Below are positions 1-5,542 of a DNA stretch of 5,646 nt, piece after piece (the first letter of the stretch is position 1; every line of letters starts with the position of its first letter). A model generated the notes under the pieces. That model worked only from the letters and a program-made list of their open reading frames with translations, had not been told where the DNA came from and did not search any database. A program made the translations under genes and the position numbers. The stretch spans positions 1 through 5,646 of the forward strand of contig DLVS01000142.1 in assembly GCA_003445095.1 (NCBI GenBank). Reading direction: 5' to 3'. The stretch is from Verrucomicrobiales bacterium. GTDB taxonomy: Bacteria > Verrucomicrobiota > Verrucomicrobiia > Limisphaerales > UBA9464.

Positions 1-836
1 TAGAAGGCAGACATATAGTGCCCGGTAAGGTCGAACAGGACGCATCGATCACCCCGTTCGATCGCCTGCGCCACGAGCTGACGGATGAGCGTCGTCTTCC
101 CCGTTCCTGTCGTACCAGTGAGCATGACATGGCTTTGTTCGAACCCATAAGGGAACGGCAAAGTAGCAATCTTGTAGGGGAGGAGAACCCCCGCTGCTTT
201 CCGCTGCGCGAGCGGAAGCGCTTCGACCTGCGCGAGCGTCAAATCCGGAAACGCTTCCTTTGCGCGGTCCCGAACGCGATCCAGATTATGCCTATCGAGC
301 ATCATCTTCAGAACATCATAGTCAACGATTTCGACCCCGCGTTCATGGTGATCGGCAAGGATCGATACACCCCGTTCGCGCGCCCATGGGATGAACCACC
401 ATGCGAACATGCCTGCCCCTATGGTGGAGAAAATCAGGCTTCCCCAAAATGCGTTCATGAGCTTCGCCCATGCAATCTGGACGTCGGGAATAAACGGAAC
501 ATAGCCCATGTACGTCTGGTAGATGCTCCCGTCCCGCAGCGTCACATTGGCACGCTTCATCTCGTCGAAACCGACAAAGTTCCAGAACGCAGCAAGTGCC
601 TTCGTACCGAGCATCTGGAATTCATAATCGTCAAGGATCAGGGTCAGCTTGAGCCACGCAAATCCGAGCAACAATCCGATCCAGACCAAGATCGGAACGC
701 GAGCGCCGCGCCACCACATCGAGAACTGATGACCGATGAGCTGGGAACCGCGAGTGAAATTCCCGCTGTTTCGATTTGCCTCGCCATGGCTTGACCAAGC
801 GCGGGGATGACGTGGGCGATTGGGCTTATCTGCCAT
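1..836 (-). CDS. traD: Type IV conjugative coupling protein TraD, N-terminal part (3' end outside window)
   Basis: Coupling proteins are inner-membrane ATPases that bring the relaxase-DNA complex to the type IV secretion channel during conjugation. The leftward frame is open from ATG at 836 to the left edge (278 codons plus 2 bases), so the rest of the ATPase domain is missing only because the window ends. Visible in order: a TraD-type N-terminal stretch FTRGSQLIGHQFSMWWR (residues 27-43), comparable to the TQGGQ...R.RM.SQ start of F TraD; a first membrane segment (about 47-66); a periplasmic stretch; a second membrane segment (about 131-150); then Walker A GTTGTGKTT (241-249) and a following strand VLFDLTG (266-272). 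The start is supported by GGAG at 847-844, 7 nt upstream. The ATG overlaps the end of the upstream ribbon-helix-helix gene by 11 bp, which suggests translational coupling. Family assignment is firm. The F-type subgroup is inferred from the N-terminus. Confidence 0.9.
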   Translation of the reverse strand, partial: MADKPNRPRHPRAWSSHGEANRNSGNFTRGSQLIGHQFSMWWRGARVPILVWIGLLLGFAWLKLTLILDDYEFQMLGTKALAAFWNFVGFDEMKRANVTLRDGSIYQTYMGYVPFIPDVQIAWAKLMNAFWGSLIFSTIGAGMFAWWFIPWARERGVSILADHHERGVEIVDYDVLKMMLDRHNLDRVRDRAKEAFPDLTLAQVEALPLAQRKAAGVLLPYKIATLPFPYGFEQSHVMLTGTTGTGKTTLIRQLVAQAIERGDRCVLFDLTGHYMSAF

Positions 837-1110
837 GGTGCCGCTCCAGTCTCTGGTCGACAACCGAAAGGAATTCATCTCGCCGATCGGGTGCGTGAGT
901 CTTCACCCATTCGTCGGCAACAAGCTGCATATATTCGCAGATGATTGCCATGCGCTGCGCGTTGAACTGCGGGCGGTCGCGGTCCCCCAAAAAGAGGATC
1001 AGGACGCGCCGAACCAACTCTGATGTCGTGATGCCCTCTTCCTTCGCAATCTTCGTCAGAGACGCCCAGGTCTCCGGCGAAAGCGCTACGGAACGACGAT
1101 GAAATTCCAA
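826..1110 (-). CDS. Small ribbon-helix-helix DNA-binding protein, likely relaxosome accessory or autoregulator
   Basis: 94-residue protein. The N-terminus shows a ribbon-helix-helix pattern: a short strand HRRSVALS (4-11), helix A PETWASLTKIAKEEG (12-26), a turn GITTS, and helix B ELVRRVLILFL (31-41). A helical C-terminal tail (about 48-92) follows. I chose the TTG start at 1110 because GGAGG lies 5 nt upstream (1120-1116) and the RHH strand begins directly after it. The frame stays open to an ATG at 1224, but that extension would translate a dyad-rich region and has no family resemblance. RHH proteins beside coupling-protein genes (TraY, MobC and similar) commonly bind oriT and repress their own operon. 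Here the gene overlaps traD by 11 bp and lies just downstream of clustered palindromes, which fits that role. The exact function is inferred. The RHH fold is fairly clear. Confidence 0.82.
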   Translation of the reverse strand: MEFHRRSVALSPETWASLTKIAKEEGITTSELVRRVLILFLGDRDRPQFNAQRMAIICEYMQLVADEWVKTHAPDRRDEFLSVVDQRLERHHGR

Positions 1111-1139
1111 ACCACCCTCCCTCGGTAGGGATGGGTGGT
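1111..1139 (-). promoter_or_regulatory. Hairpin that encloses the ribosome binding site of the RHH gene
   Basis: ACCACCCTCCCT (1111-1122) pairs with AGGGA-T-GGGTGGT (1127-1139) around a CGGT loop, with a single bulged T at 1132. Read on the minus strand, one whole arm is the Shine-Dalgarno region (GGAGG at 1120-1116) and ends directly against the TTG start codon at 1110. In mRNA this would hide the binding site. As DNA it could be an operator. Which of the two it is cannot be told from sequence. Confidence 0.65.
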
Positions 1140-1160
1140 GGGTTCTTGCGAAAGGCGAAT

Positions 1161-1173
1161 GCTGGTTACCAGC
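1161..1173. repeat. 13-bp perfect palindrome GCTGGTTACCAGC
   Basis: Six-base arms around a single central T, 51 bp upstream of the RHH start codon. It differs in sequence from the 15-bp array further upstream, so it would be a site for another protein or a second class of site. Its overlap with the candidate -10 makes an operator role plausible. Confidence 0.55.
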
Positions 1174-1191
1174 ACCCGGGAGAATCGTCAA
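1163..1191 (-). promoter_or_regulatory. Possible promoter of the RHH-traD operon, with a palindrome over the -10
   Basis: On the minus strand TTGACG (1191-1186) is a good -35 box. The hexamer 17 nt further on is TAACCA (1168-1163), a poor -10 box. The perfect palindrome GCTGGT-T-ACCAGC (1161-1173) covers this -10 position, as an operator would. The -35 and the palindrome are clear. The promoter call is tentative because of the weak -10. Confidence 0.35.
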
Positions 1192-1217
1192 GGCGCGCCC
1201 CTTGGAGCGCGGAAAAT

Positions 1218-1334
1218 GGTGCAAGTTGCACCCCGGCGACCACAGGTTTTCGGCGGAAATCCGCGCCTTTTTCGGGGTTCGAAATGCACCCTTAGGCGGG
1301 TGCGGATTGCACCCTTTGTGGTGTATTTTACACC
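1218..1334. repeat. Array of four 15-bp palindromes, GGTGYRNNTTRCACC (operator or relaxosome/oriT sites)
   Basis: Sites: 1218-1232 GGTGCAAGTTGCACC (perfect, 7-bp arms); 1276-1290 GGTTCGAAATGCACC (13 of 15 to consensus); 1299-1313 GGTGCGGATTGCACC; 1320-1334 GGTGTATTTTACACC (6-bp arms). In the fourth site both arms change from GC to TA together, so dyad symmetry is kept while sequence varies, which points to selection for protein binding. The last three sites start 23 and 21 bp apart, about two helical turns, and so face the same side of the helix. The array lies upstream of the RHH-traD operon. Candidate ligands are the RHH protein or another relaxosome or partition protein. I see no nic site I can name. 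Confidence 0.7.
1253..1264. repeat. 12-bp palindrome GCGGAAATCCGC within the array gap
   Basis: Five-base arms around AA, lying in the 43-bp gap between the first and second copies of the 15-bp array. It does not match the array consensus. Short dyads of this size occur by chance in GC-rich DNA, so it carries weight only because of its position among other dyads. Confidence 0.3.
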
Positions 1335-1698
1335 CCGATATTCGCGTGCTTTTTCAGTCATTTGCGGAGCAACGGCTTTGCGGCTTGCCGCATACCGTGT
1401 GCATGTCAATAACCCACTTCGGCGACACCCAATTTTCTTCCGGCTGTGCCCCGGAAATCTCCCGTTTTCTTGCCATTCCGGCGGCATGCGCGCCGAGCGG
1501 CGATCGAGCGAAACAAGCCCAAAAGGGCCCGAGCTTCTCGATATGTTCCGTTTTGGGGAGCAAATAGCCATCACGGCCCCGAAGCTCATTGCCAGGAGCG
1601 AGCAGCGGTCGATGACTCAGTGAGGAACCAGAACAGCGTTGCCACGGTCGGGACTGCACCCACGCATCGCGTCAATGCCTTACCCCTGCGGCGATGGG

Positions 1699-1754
1699 CA
1701 AGCGGCCAATACCCACACGTGATGATGCTGATTATGGGAAATATTGGCCGCTTG
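1699..1754. repeat. 13-bp perfect inverted repeat with 30-nt centre
   Basis: CAAGCGGCCAATA (1699-1711) is exactly complementary to TATTGGCCGCTTG (1742-1754). Inside, CCCA (1712-1715) can also pair with TGGG (1735-1738), leaving a 3-nt AAA bulge on the right, so the stem could extend to about 17 bp. There is no T-tract after it on either strand, so it is not a normal intrinsic terminator. It could be a structured RNA element, a recombination or transfer site, or a copy of a dispersed palindromic repeat. Confidence 0.55.
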
Positions 1755-1765
1755 GAGACCGCCTG

Positions 1766-1781
1766 CTTTCGAACGCGAAAG
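1766..1781. repeat. Small hairpin CTTTCG-AACG-CGAAAG
   Basis: Perfect 6-bp stem with a 4-nt loop, starting 11 bp after the right arm of the larger inverted repeat. The two together form a roughly 80-bp structured block (1699-1781). No gene reads through it convincingly. It is small enough to be chance on its own. Confidence 0.3.
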
Positions 1782-2179
1782 AAGCGTAGCGGACGTTCAC
1801 GCTCGGAGCCGATGAGCCAATAAAGGAGGCGCCTGCAAGCATTCGGAAGGGCAGCGATGTCCGCGGCGCCATGGCCCGCTAACGTCGGCGAGCGATCGTG
1901 AGCGAGCTTCTCGATCAGCAGCAGGCGTCCTAGAGATTCTGCACCCGCTCTCAGGCAAGCGCCTCCTCGGCTGCGGCAGGGCGATGTCATGGTGGGCAAA
2001 CTCGGCTCGCGCCGCGTTCGAAATGGCCTCCCGGGCACGCCGAGGTGCCGCCCCTTGCCCGCAATATGGCAAGCGTCGGCAGCCCCCGGAAGATGATAAG
2101 ACGGGCTGGCACCCTCCTGCTCAAGCGATTTGCGTGAGGACGGCAGCCGACGGCAAAGCGCTCCATCCTGCAACGAGGT

Positions 2180-2695
2180 CTATTTGCCGAACCATCGCTG
2201 CATGGCGGCATCGAGAGAACGCGTCTCGAATGTCGCGATTTCGCGATACTGACCGCTCAATTGCCAGGTGGCGCTCCATCCCTTAGGCACGATGAAATCG
2301 TCGCCCGGATCGAAAATCTGTCTGTGTCCGTCAACCGACGTCAAGATCGCGCGCCCATGCAAAATCCGGACATGTTCTTCATAGGGCAAATCGGTGAAAG
2401 TCAGCAGGCCATCGTCGGCCTCATAAATGATCGATGTCAGCGTTTCACCCACAAACCAGCTGATCGACCGGTGCGACTTGATCGGTTTGATCTGCATGGC
2501 TTTGGGCCATGGATCGAAATCGATTAGGCCCTTCCCGGCGAGAACGTCTTTGCTCAGAGCCACGGGGTGAAGGACCTTTCCAGGCTCCGCGGCCCCCGCG
2601 CCCTGCCAGGCCAAGGAGACGATGGCGGCCATTCCAAGCGGTACCTTGTAGAAGGAACGCCACGGTAATGGGTATGATCTGAAGTACTGCTTCAT
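2180..2695 (-). CDS. Exported cupin-domain protein (Cupin_3 / DUF861 type)
   Basis: 171 residues. A signal peptide is visible: basic N-terminus, hydrophobic PLGMAAIVSLAW (19-30), and a likely cleavage near AGAA-E (33-37). One cupin domain follows (about 75-157), with EEHVRILHGRAILTSVDG (106-123) as the first cupin motif and DPGDDFIVPKGWSATW (129-144) as the second. The PGD...P.GW...W pattern is typical of the Cupin_3 group related to ureidoglycine aminohydrolase. The first motif lacks the usual HxH metal ligands, so a metal-enzyme role is uncertain; small-ligand binding is an alternative. The ATG at 2695 has GGGAG about 7 nt upstream. The gene lies 39 bp after tetR on the same strand, so they probably share a transcript and the control of the divergent region. 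The partner cytochrome and flavoenzyme are also predicted to be exported. Its actual reaction is unknown. Confidence 0.85.
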   Translation of the reverse strand: MKQYFRSYPLPWRSFYKVPLGMAAIVSLAWQGAGAAEPGKVLHPVALSKDVLAGKGLIDFDPWPKAMQIKPIKSHRSISWFVGETLTSIIYEADDGLLTFTDLPYEEHVRILHGRAILTSVDGHRQIFDPGDDFIVPKGWSATWQLSGQYREIATFETRSLDAAMQRWFGK

Positions 2696-2734
2696 GGCAC
2701 TGCTCCCGTCCTTTCAATAATATCTCGTCCATCC

Positions 2735-3433
2735 TCATTTCGGACTCCGGATGCATCGCATGATCTCGCGAACGGCCTCGTCGGCGAGGTTCGAAAGCTC
2801 GGCATGTTTCGGCATGTCCTGATTGAGGAAAAGCATCAGCCCCTCGATCTGGGCTATAATCAGCGCGGCCCGCAATTCCACCGCTTGGCCGCCGATCTTG
2901 GGGTTCGCATTGGATATCAGCCACGCCATCAGGCGCCGGTAGCGGCTGTAAAAATGATCGACCGCCAGCTTGGCGTCTTCGTCGCGCATCGCCATCGCCC
3001 AAAGGTCGAAGAAGAAGCTGGATGTGCCGCCTTGCGCTCCATCGAACACCAGGAATCGAACCGTTTCCTCGATCAGTTCCTCATGACTGGACGTCTGCAG
3101 CGAGTTGAACAGGCTAATATAGGAGTCATAATAATGGCGAGTGAGTGAATAATTCAGCGTCTCCTCGATCAGACTTCCCTTTGTCTTGAAATGATATTGC
3201 AGCGTTTTCAAATGAACCTGCGCCCGCGACGCGACTTCCCTGAGGGCAAAGCTCGCATATCCGACGTCTTTCAGCGTATCGCGCGCTGCAACCAATATCT
3301 TGTCATAATTGGAGCCGGGTTTTCTCCGCGGGCTCGAGGGCAGTCGCGCGCGCAAGTCTGCCAGCAACCATTGTACGGCCATTTCGCCCGGCAGCTGGTC
3401 GCTGGTGCGAGATTCGAGGGTTTCGACCTTCAT
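2735..3433 (-). CDS. TetR-family transcriptional regulator
   Basis: 232 residues from the ATG at 3433. A variable leader of about 40 residues precedes the DNA-binding domain. The domain begins at NYDKILVAARDTLKDVGYASF (42-62) and has its helix-turn-helix at LREVASRAQVHLKTLQYHFKTKGSLI (64-89), the standard TetR layout. The remaining all-helical part is the ligand and dimer domain and shows no specific signature. In-frame extension to a TTG at 3451 is possible. I prefer the ATG, which has AAGG about 9 nt upstream and a typical TetR length. The gene is divergent from the cytochrome c-amine oxidase operon, and two matching palindromes (3471-3484 and 3562-3577) lie between them. It therefore most likely represses both directions and is released by an amine substrate or product. 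The inducer cannot be read from the sequence. Confidence 0.92.
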   Translation of the reverse strand: MKVETLESRTSDQLPGEMAVQWLLADLRARLPSSPRRKPGSNYDKILVAARDTLKDVGYASFALREVASRAQVHLKTLQYHFKTKGSLIEETLNYSLTRHYYDSYISLFNSLQTSSHEELIEETVRFLVFDGAQGGTSSFFFDLWAMAMRDEDAKLAVDHFYSRYRRLMAWLISNANPKIGGQAVELRAALIIAQIEGLMLFLNQDMPKHAELSNLADEAVREIMRCIRSPK

Positions 3434-3470
3434 GCGTGCGGACCTTGGCAAAGAAGCTTCATATAATCAA

Positions 3471-3484
3471 CCGTCAAATGACGG
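3471..3484. promoter_or_regulatory. TetR operator candidate, copy 1 (tetR side)
   Basis: Perfect dyad CCGTCA-AA-TGACGG, 38 bp upstream of the tetR ATG. It shares the CCGTCANNTGACGG core with the second copy near the cytochrome gene, 92 bp away centre to centre. On the minus strand an AT-rich TTATAT (3466-3461) follows directly, a possible -10 box, so a bound protein would block leftward transcription. Confidence 0.75.
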
Positions 3485-3555
3485 CTATGCCAGATCGATG
3501 CCATTGACGCGTAATCCCCCAATCCTGACCTGCATCCAATGGAAAAACTCCGATA

Positions 3556-3582
3556 TTGCAAACCGTCAGTTGACGGTATAAT
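3556..3582 (+). promoter_or_regulatory. Promoter of the cytochrome c-amine oxidase operon
   Basis: A perfect TATAAT (3577-3582) is preceded by TTGCAA (3556-3561) at 15 bp, slightly short of the ideal spacing. Transcription would start near 3589, about 27 nt before the cytochrome ATG and upstream of its GGGGAGAG binding site (3607-3614). An operator palindrome fills the spacer. Confidence 0.65.
3562..3577. promoter_or_regulatory. TetR operator candidate, copy 2 (cytochrome side)
   Basis: Perfect 16-bp dyad ACCGTCA-GT-TGACGGT. It sits exactly between the TTGCAA and TATAAT boxes and shares the first T of the -10, so binding would exclude RNA polymerase. The longer arm compared with copy 1 suggests stronger binding here. 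Confidence 0.78.
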
Positions 3583-3615
3583 AATAAGCTTTGGCGAGTC
3601 GTCATTGGGGAGAGA

Positions 3616-4071
3616 ATGGTGACCATCTTCGGATTCAGACATGCGAATCCCCGGTGCGACCGGGAAAATCGATTGCTGGCGATTGCGCCAATAGCGGCAC
3701 TGCTGCTGGGCTGCATCGCTCTAGTCGACGAGAATGCTGCCCGCGCTACGCCCGCCAATCGGCCCGACGCGAAGGTCCTGTATGCCCGCTGCGCAGCGTG
3801 CCACGCGGTCGATAGCAATCGCAACATGACCGGCCCCACACTTCGGGGCGTGGTCGGGCGGGCACCGGGCATAGCGGCCGGCTTCAACTATTCCCCCGCC
3901 ATGCGGAAGCTCGGCGGCAAATGGACGCGCGAACGCCTCGACGCGTTTCTGGCGGCGCCTCAGAAATTTGCGCCCGGCACGAGAATGGCCTTCTCCGGCC
4001 TGAAGAAGGCGGAAGACCGGGCGGCGATCATCGCTTTCCTCGCATCATCTTCCGGCCCAGCAAGAAAGTAA
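3616..4071 (+). CDS. Class I c-type cytochrome (c2/c550-like), predicted electron acceptor of the amine oxidase
   Basis: 151 residues. After a basic start comes a hydrophobic export signal LLAIAPIAALLLGCIAL (20-36) with a likely signal peptidase I site ARA-T (42-45). The haem attachment motif is CAACH (59-63), with His63 as one axial ligand. GPTLRGVVGR (73-82) is typical of the c2 group, and Met124 in GTRMAF is the likely second axial ligand, giving a single-haem periplasmic carrier of usual domain size (about 100 residues). LLGC at 30-33 could be read as a weak lipobox, which would make it a lipoprotein. It has a GGGGAGAG binding site at 3607-3614, close to the ATG; a GTG at 3619 is an equally possible start. 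It is the first gene of the rightward operon, with only 7 bp before the flavoenzyme. NicA2-type enzymes are known to reduce a cytochrome c (CycN), so it most likely takes electrons from that enzyme towards the terminal oxidase. Confidence 0.92.
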   Translation: MVTIFGFRHANPRCDRENRLLAIAPIAALLLGCIALVDENAARATPANRPDAKVLYARCAACHAVDSNRNMTGPTLRGVVGRAPGIAAGFNYSPAMRKLGGKWTRERLDAFLAAPQKFAPGTRMAFSGLKKAEDRAAIIAFLASSSGPARK

Positions 4072-4078
4072 TCTGACG

Positions 4079-5542
4079 ATGGATACGCACGACAAGAGTG
4101 GATTGCCGGGGCCGGGGCACGAGAAGGTCTCCGAGCCGCCGACGCGACGGGGAGTCTTGGGCCTTGCCGCCGCATCGATGCTGCTCGGCGGTGCGGCGAG
4201 TGCATCGGCGCGCGCCGCGCCCCCTGTTCCTGGATCGCAGCGTCATGTGATCGTGGTGGGTGGCGGATTTTGCGGCGTTACCGCCGCGCGCGAACTGCGC
4301 GAATGCGGCGTTCGCGTGACGCTTCTCGAAGCGCGCAATCGGCTGGGCGGGCGCACCTTCACCTCCGACTTTGCCGGCCACCAGGTTGATTTCGGCGGGA
4401 CTTGGGTCCACTGGCTCCAGCCGCATGTCTGGGCCGAGATCAGCCGTTACGGCGTGGCGCTCGACGAAACGCCTGGCGCAGTTGCCGACCGGATCATCTA
4501 TCTCGACAAGCAGGGTAGACGCCACGAAACGACTGCGGCCGAGCAATGGCCGCGGCTCGAGAAATCCGTCTCTGATCTCTTCGAAGGCGGATATTCCATC
4601 ATGCCGCGCCCTGCGGAGCCGCTTGCCGATGCCACGTGGATGAAGGCCGACACCTATTCGCTGCGGCAAAAAATCGACGCGACGCCGATGCCAGACGATG
4701 TGCGGCCACTCGTCGATTCCATAATCCTTGTATGGGGCAACGCACCCGCAAGCGAAGTATCCTGGATCGACATGATGCGCTGGTACGCACTGACCGGGTA
4801 TAATCTGACTGTAACGAATGACGCGGTGGGGCGCTTTCGCATCGCGGGCGGCACCAAGACCCTGCTTGACGCCATTGCCGCCGATGCGGCGGCCGACGTG
4901 CGGCTATCGACACCCGTCGCCGCGATCCGCCAGTTCTCGACGTCGGTCGAGGTGGTTACCGAGGGCGGGGAAATCCTCAAAGCAGACGCCGTCATCTGCG
5001 CCGCGCCGCTCAATATCCTGGCCGACATCGCGTTCGAGCCCGCGCTCAGCCCCGTTAAGCTCGCGACGTCGCGGCAGCGCCATGCCGGACAGGGCACCAA
5101 AACCCATATCCTGCTTGAAGGCGAATATGCAAATTTCTCGGGCTGGGGGCCCGGCGACGACGCGCCGATCAACTTCTTGCTGTGGGAAGGCGCCGAGGAT
5201 GGCAAGACCCATTTGATCGCATTCGGCCCGAGCGCAGATGCGCTCGACATGAACGACACCAATGCAGTGCAGGCGGCGGTGCGCGCCTTCGTCCCCGACG
5301 CCAAGGTCGTGGCCGCTTATGGTTATGAATGGAACGTCGATCCCTATTCCAAGGGGACTTGGGGCGTGTCGCGCCCCGGCCAGCTGTCGGCGGCGATCGC
5401 CGAGCTTCAGGCGCCGGCCGGCCGGCTGCTCTTCGCGAACGCCGACTGGGCCAACGGCTGGCGCGGCTTCATCGATGGCGCCATCGAGCAGGGCATCATC
5501 GCCGCCCGCCACCCCCCAAAAATGCTCGGGGACCCAAAGTAA
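4079..5542 (+). CDS. Tat-exported FAD-dependent amine oxidase/dehydrogenase, NicA2-like
   Basis: 487 residues, close to NicA2 (about 480). A Tat-type signal is visible: twin arginine in PTRRGVLGL (21-29), a hydrophobic stretch to about 40 and cleavage near ARA-A (44-47), fitting export of a folded flavoprotein. The Rossmann FAD motif is VVGGGFCG (59-66), with Glu84 in LLEARNRLGGR (82-92) for the ribose. GGTWVHWLQPHVWAE (106-120) nearly matches NicA2. Lys341 in GQGTK is the likely conserved lysine of the MAO/polyamine oxidase fold. Trp428 (GTW) and Asn459 (WANGW) align by eye with NicA2 Trp427 and Asn462, which line its active site. C-terminal FAD-contact motif: GRLLFANADW (448-457). It starts 7 bp after the cytochrome stop, with a weak AAGAAAG upstream, so translation is probably coupled. 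It is probably a cytochrome c-linked dehydrogenase for a secondary or primary amine. Nicotine or pseudooxynicotine are only examples from relatives. No other nicotine genes are visible. Confidence 0.93.
   Translation: MDTHDKSGLPGPGHEKVSEPPTRRGVLGLAAASMLLGGAASASARAAPPVPGSQRHVIVVGGGFCGVTAARELRECGVRVTLLEARNRLGGRTFTSDFAGHQVDFGGTWVHWLQPHVWAEISRYGVALDETPGAVADRIIYLDKQGRRHETTAAEQWPRLEKSVSDLFEGGYSIMPRPAEPLADATWMKADTYSLRQKIDATPMPDDVRPLVDSIILVWGNAPASEVSWIDMMRWYALTGYNLTVTNDAVGRFRIAGGTKTLLDAIAADAAADVRLSTPVAAIRQFSTSVEVVTEGGEILKADAVICAAPLNILADIAFEPALSPVKLATSRQRHAGQGTKTHILLEGEYANFSGWGPGDDAPINFLLWEGAEDGKTHLIAFGPSADALDMNDTNAVQAAVRAFVPDAKVVAAYGYEWNVDPYSKGTWGVSRPGQLSAAIAELQAPAGRLLFANADWANGWRGFIDGAIEQGIIAARHPPKMLGDPK

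Larger units (their letters stand above)
1341..2179. other. Gene-poor stretch between the transfer module and the amine-oxidation cassette
   Basis: About 840 bp with open frames on both strands but no protein I recognise. The longest (minus 1586-2173 and plus 1135-1623) are Arg/Pro/Ser/Cys-rich, lack a supported ribosome binding site and show no domain pattern. This is typical of spurious frames in GC-rich DNA. It contains an inverted repeat (1699-1754) and a small hairpin (1766-1781). No tRNA, insertion sequence terminal repeats or target-site duplication could be identified. It may hold decayed coding sequence or the junction where the cassette was acquired. Confidence 0.5.

Noticed and set aside
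18..794. Long open frame on the plus strand (258 codons)
   Set aside because: It is the antisense shadow of traD, whose minus-strand frame has the Walker A motif and two membrane segments. The plus product has no recognisable domain.
1404..1409. TTGACA on the minus strand as a promoter -35
   Set aside because: No acceptable -10 at 16-18 bp (AAGCCG lies there).
1438..1456. TTCCGG-ctgtgcc-CCGGAA hairpin as a terminator
   Set aside because: Only 6-bp arms and no T-tract directly after it on either strand.
1135..1623. Open frames on both strands through the palindrome array (plus 1135-1623, minus 1188-1589)
   Set aside because: They cross the dyads, have odd Arg/Cys-rich composition and no supported ribosome binding site or domain.
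1530..1915. Direct repeat CGAGCTTCTCGAT at 1530-1542 and 1903-1915
   Set aside because: Only 13 bp, different flanks, and one such match is expected fairly often by chance in a window this size.
1586..2173. 195-codon minus-strand frame in the gene-poor stretch
   Set aside because: No family resemblance, low-complexity Arg/Ser/Pro composition, and the product would run through the inverted repeat at 1699-1754. A pseudogene remains possible but cannot be supported.
4028..4669. Minus-strand frames of 200 or more codons opposite the amine oxidase (4028-4669, 4654-5304, 4904-5512)
   Set aside because: Antisense shadows of a clear, full-length flavoenzyme gene in GC-rich DNA.
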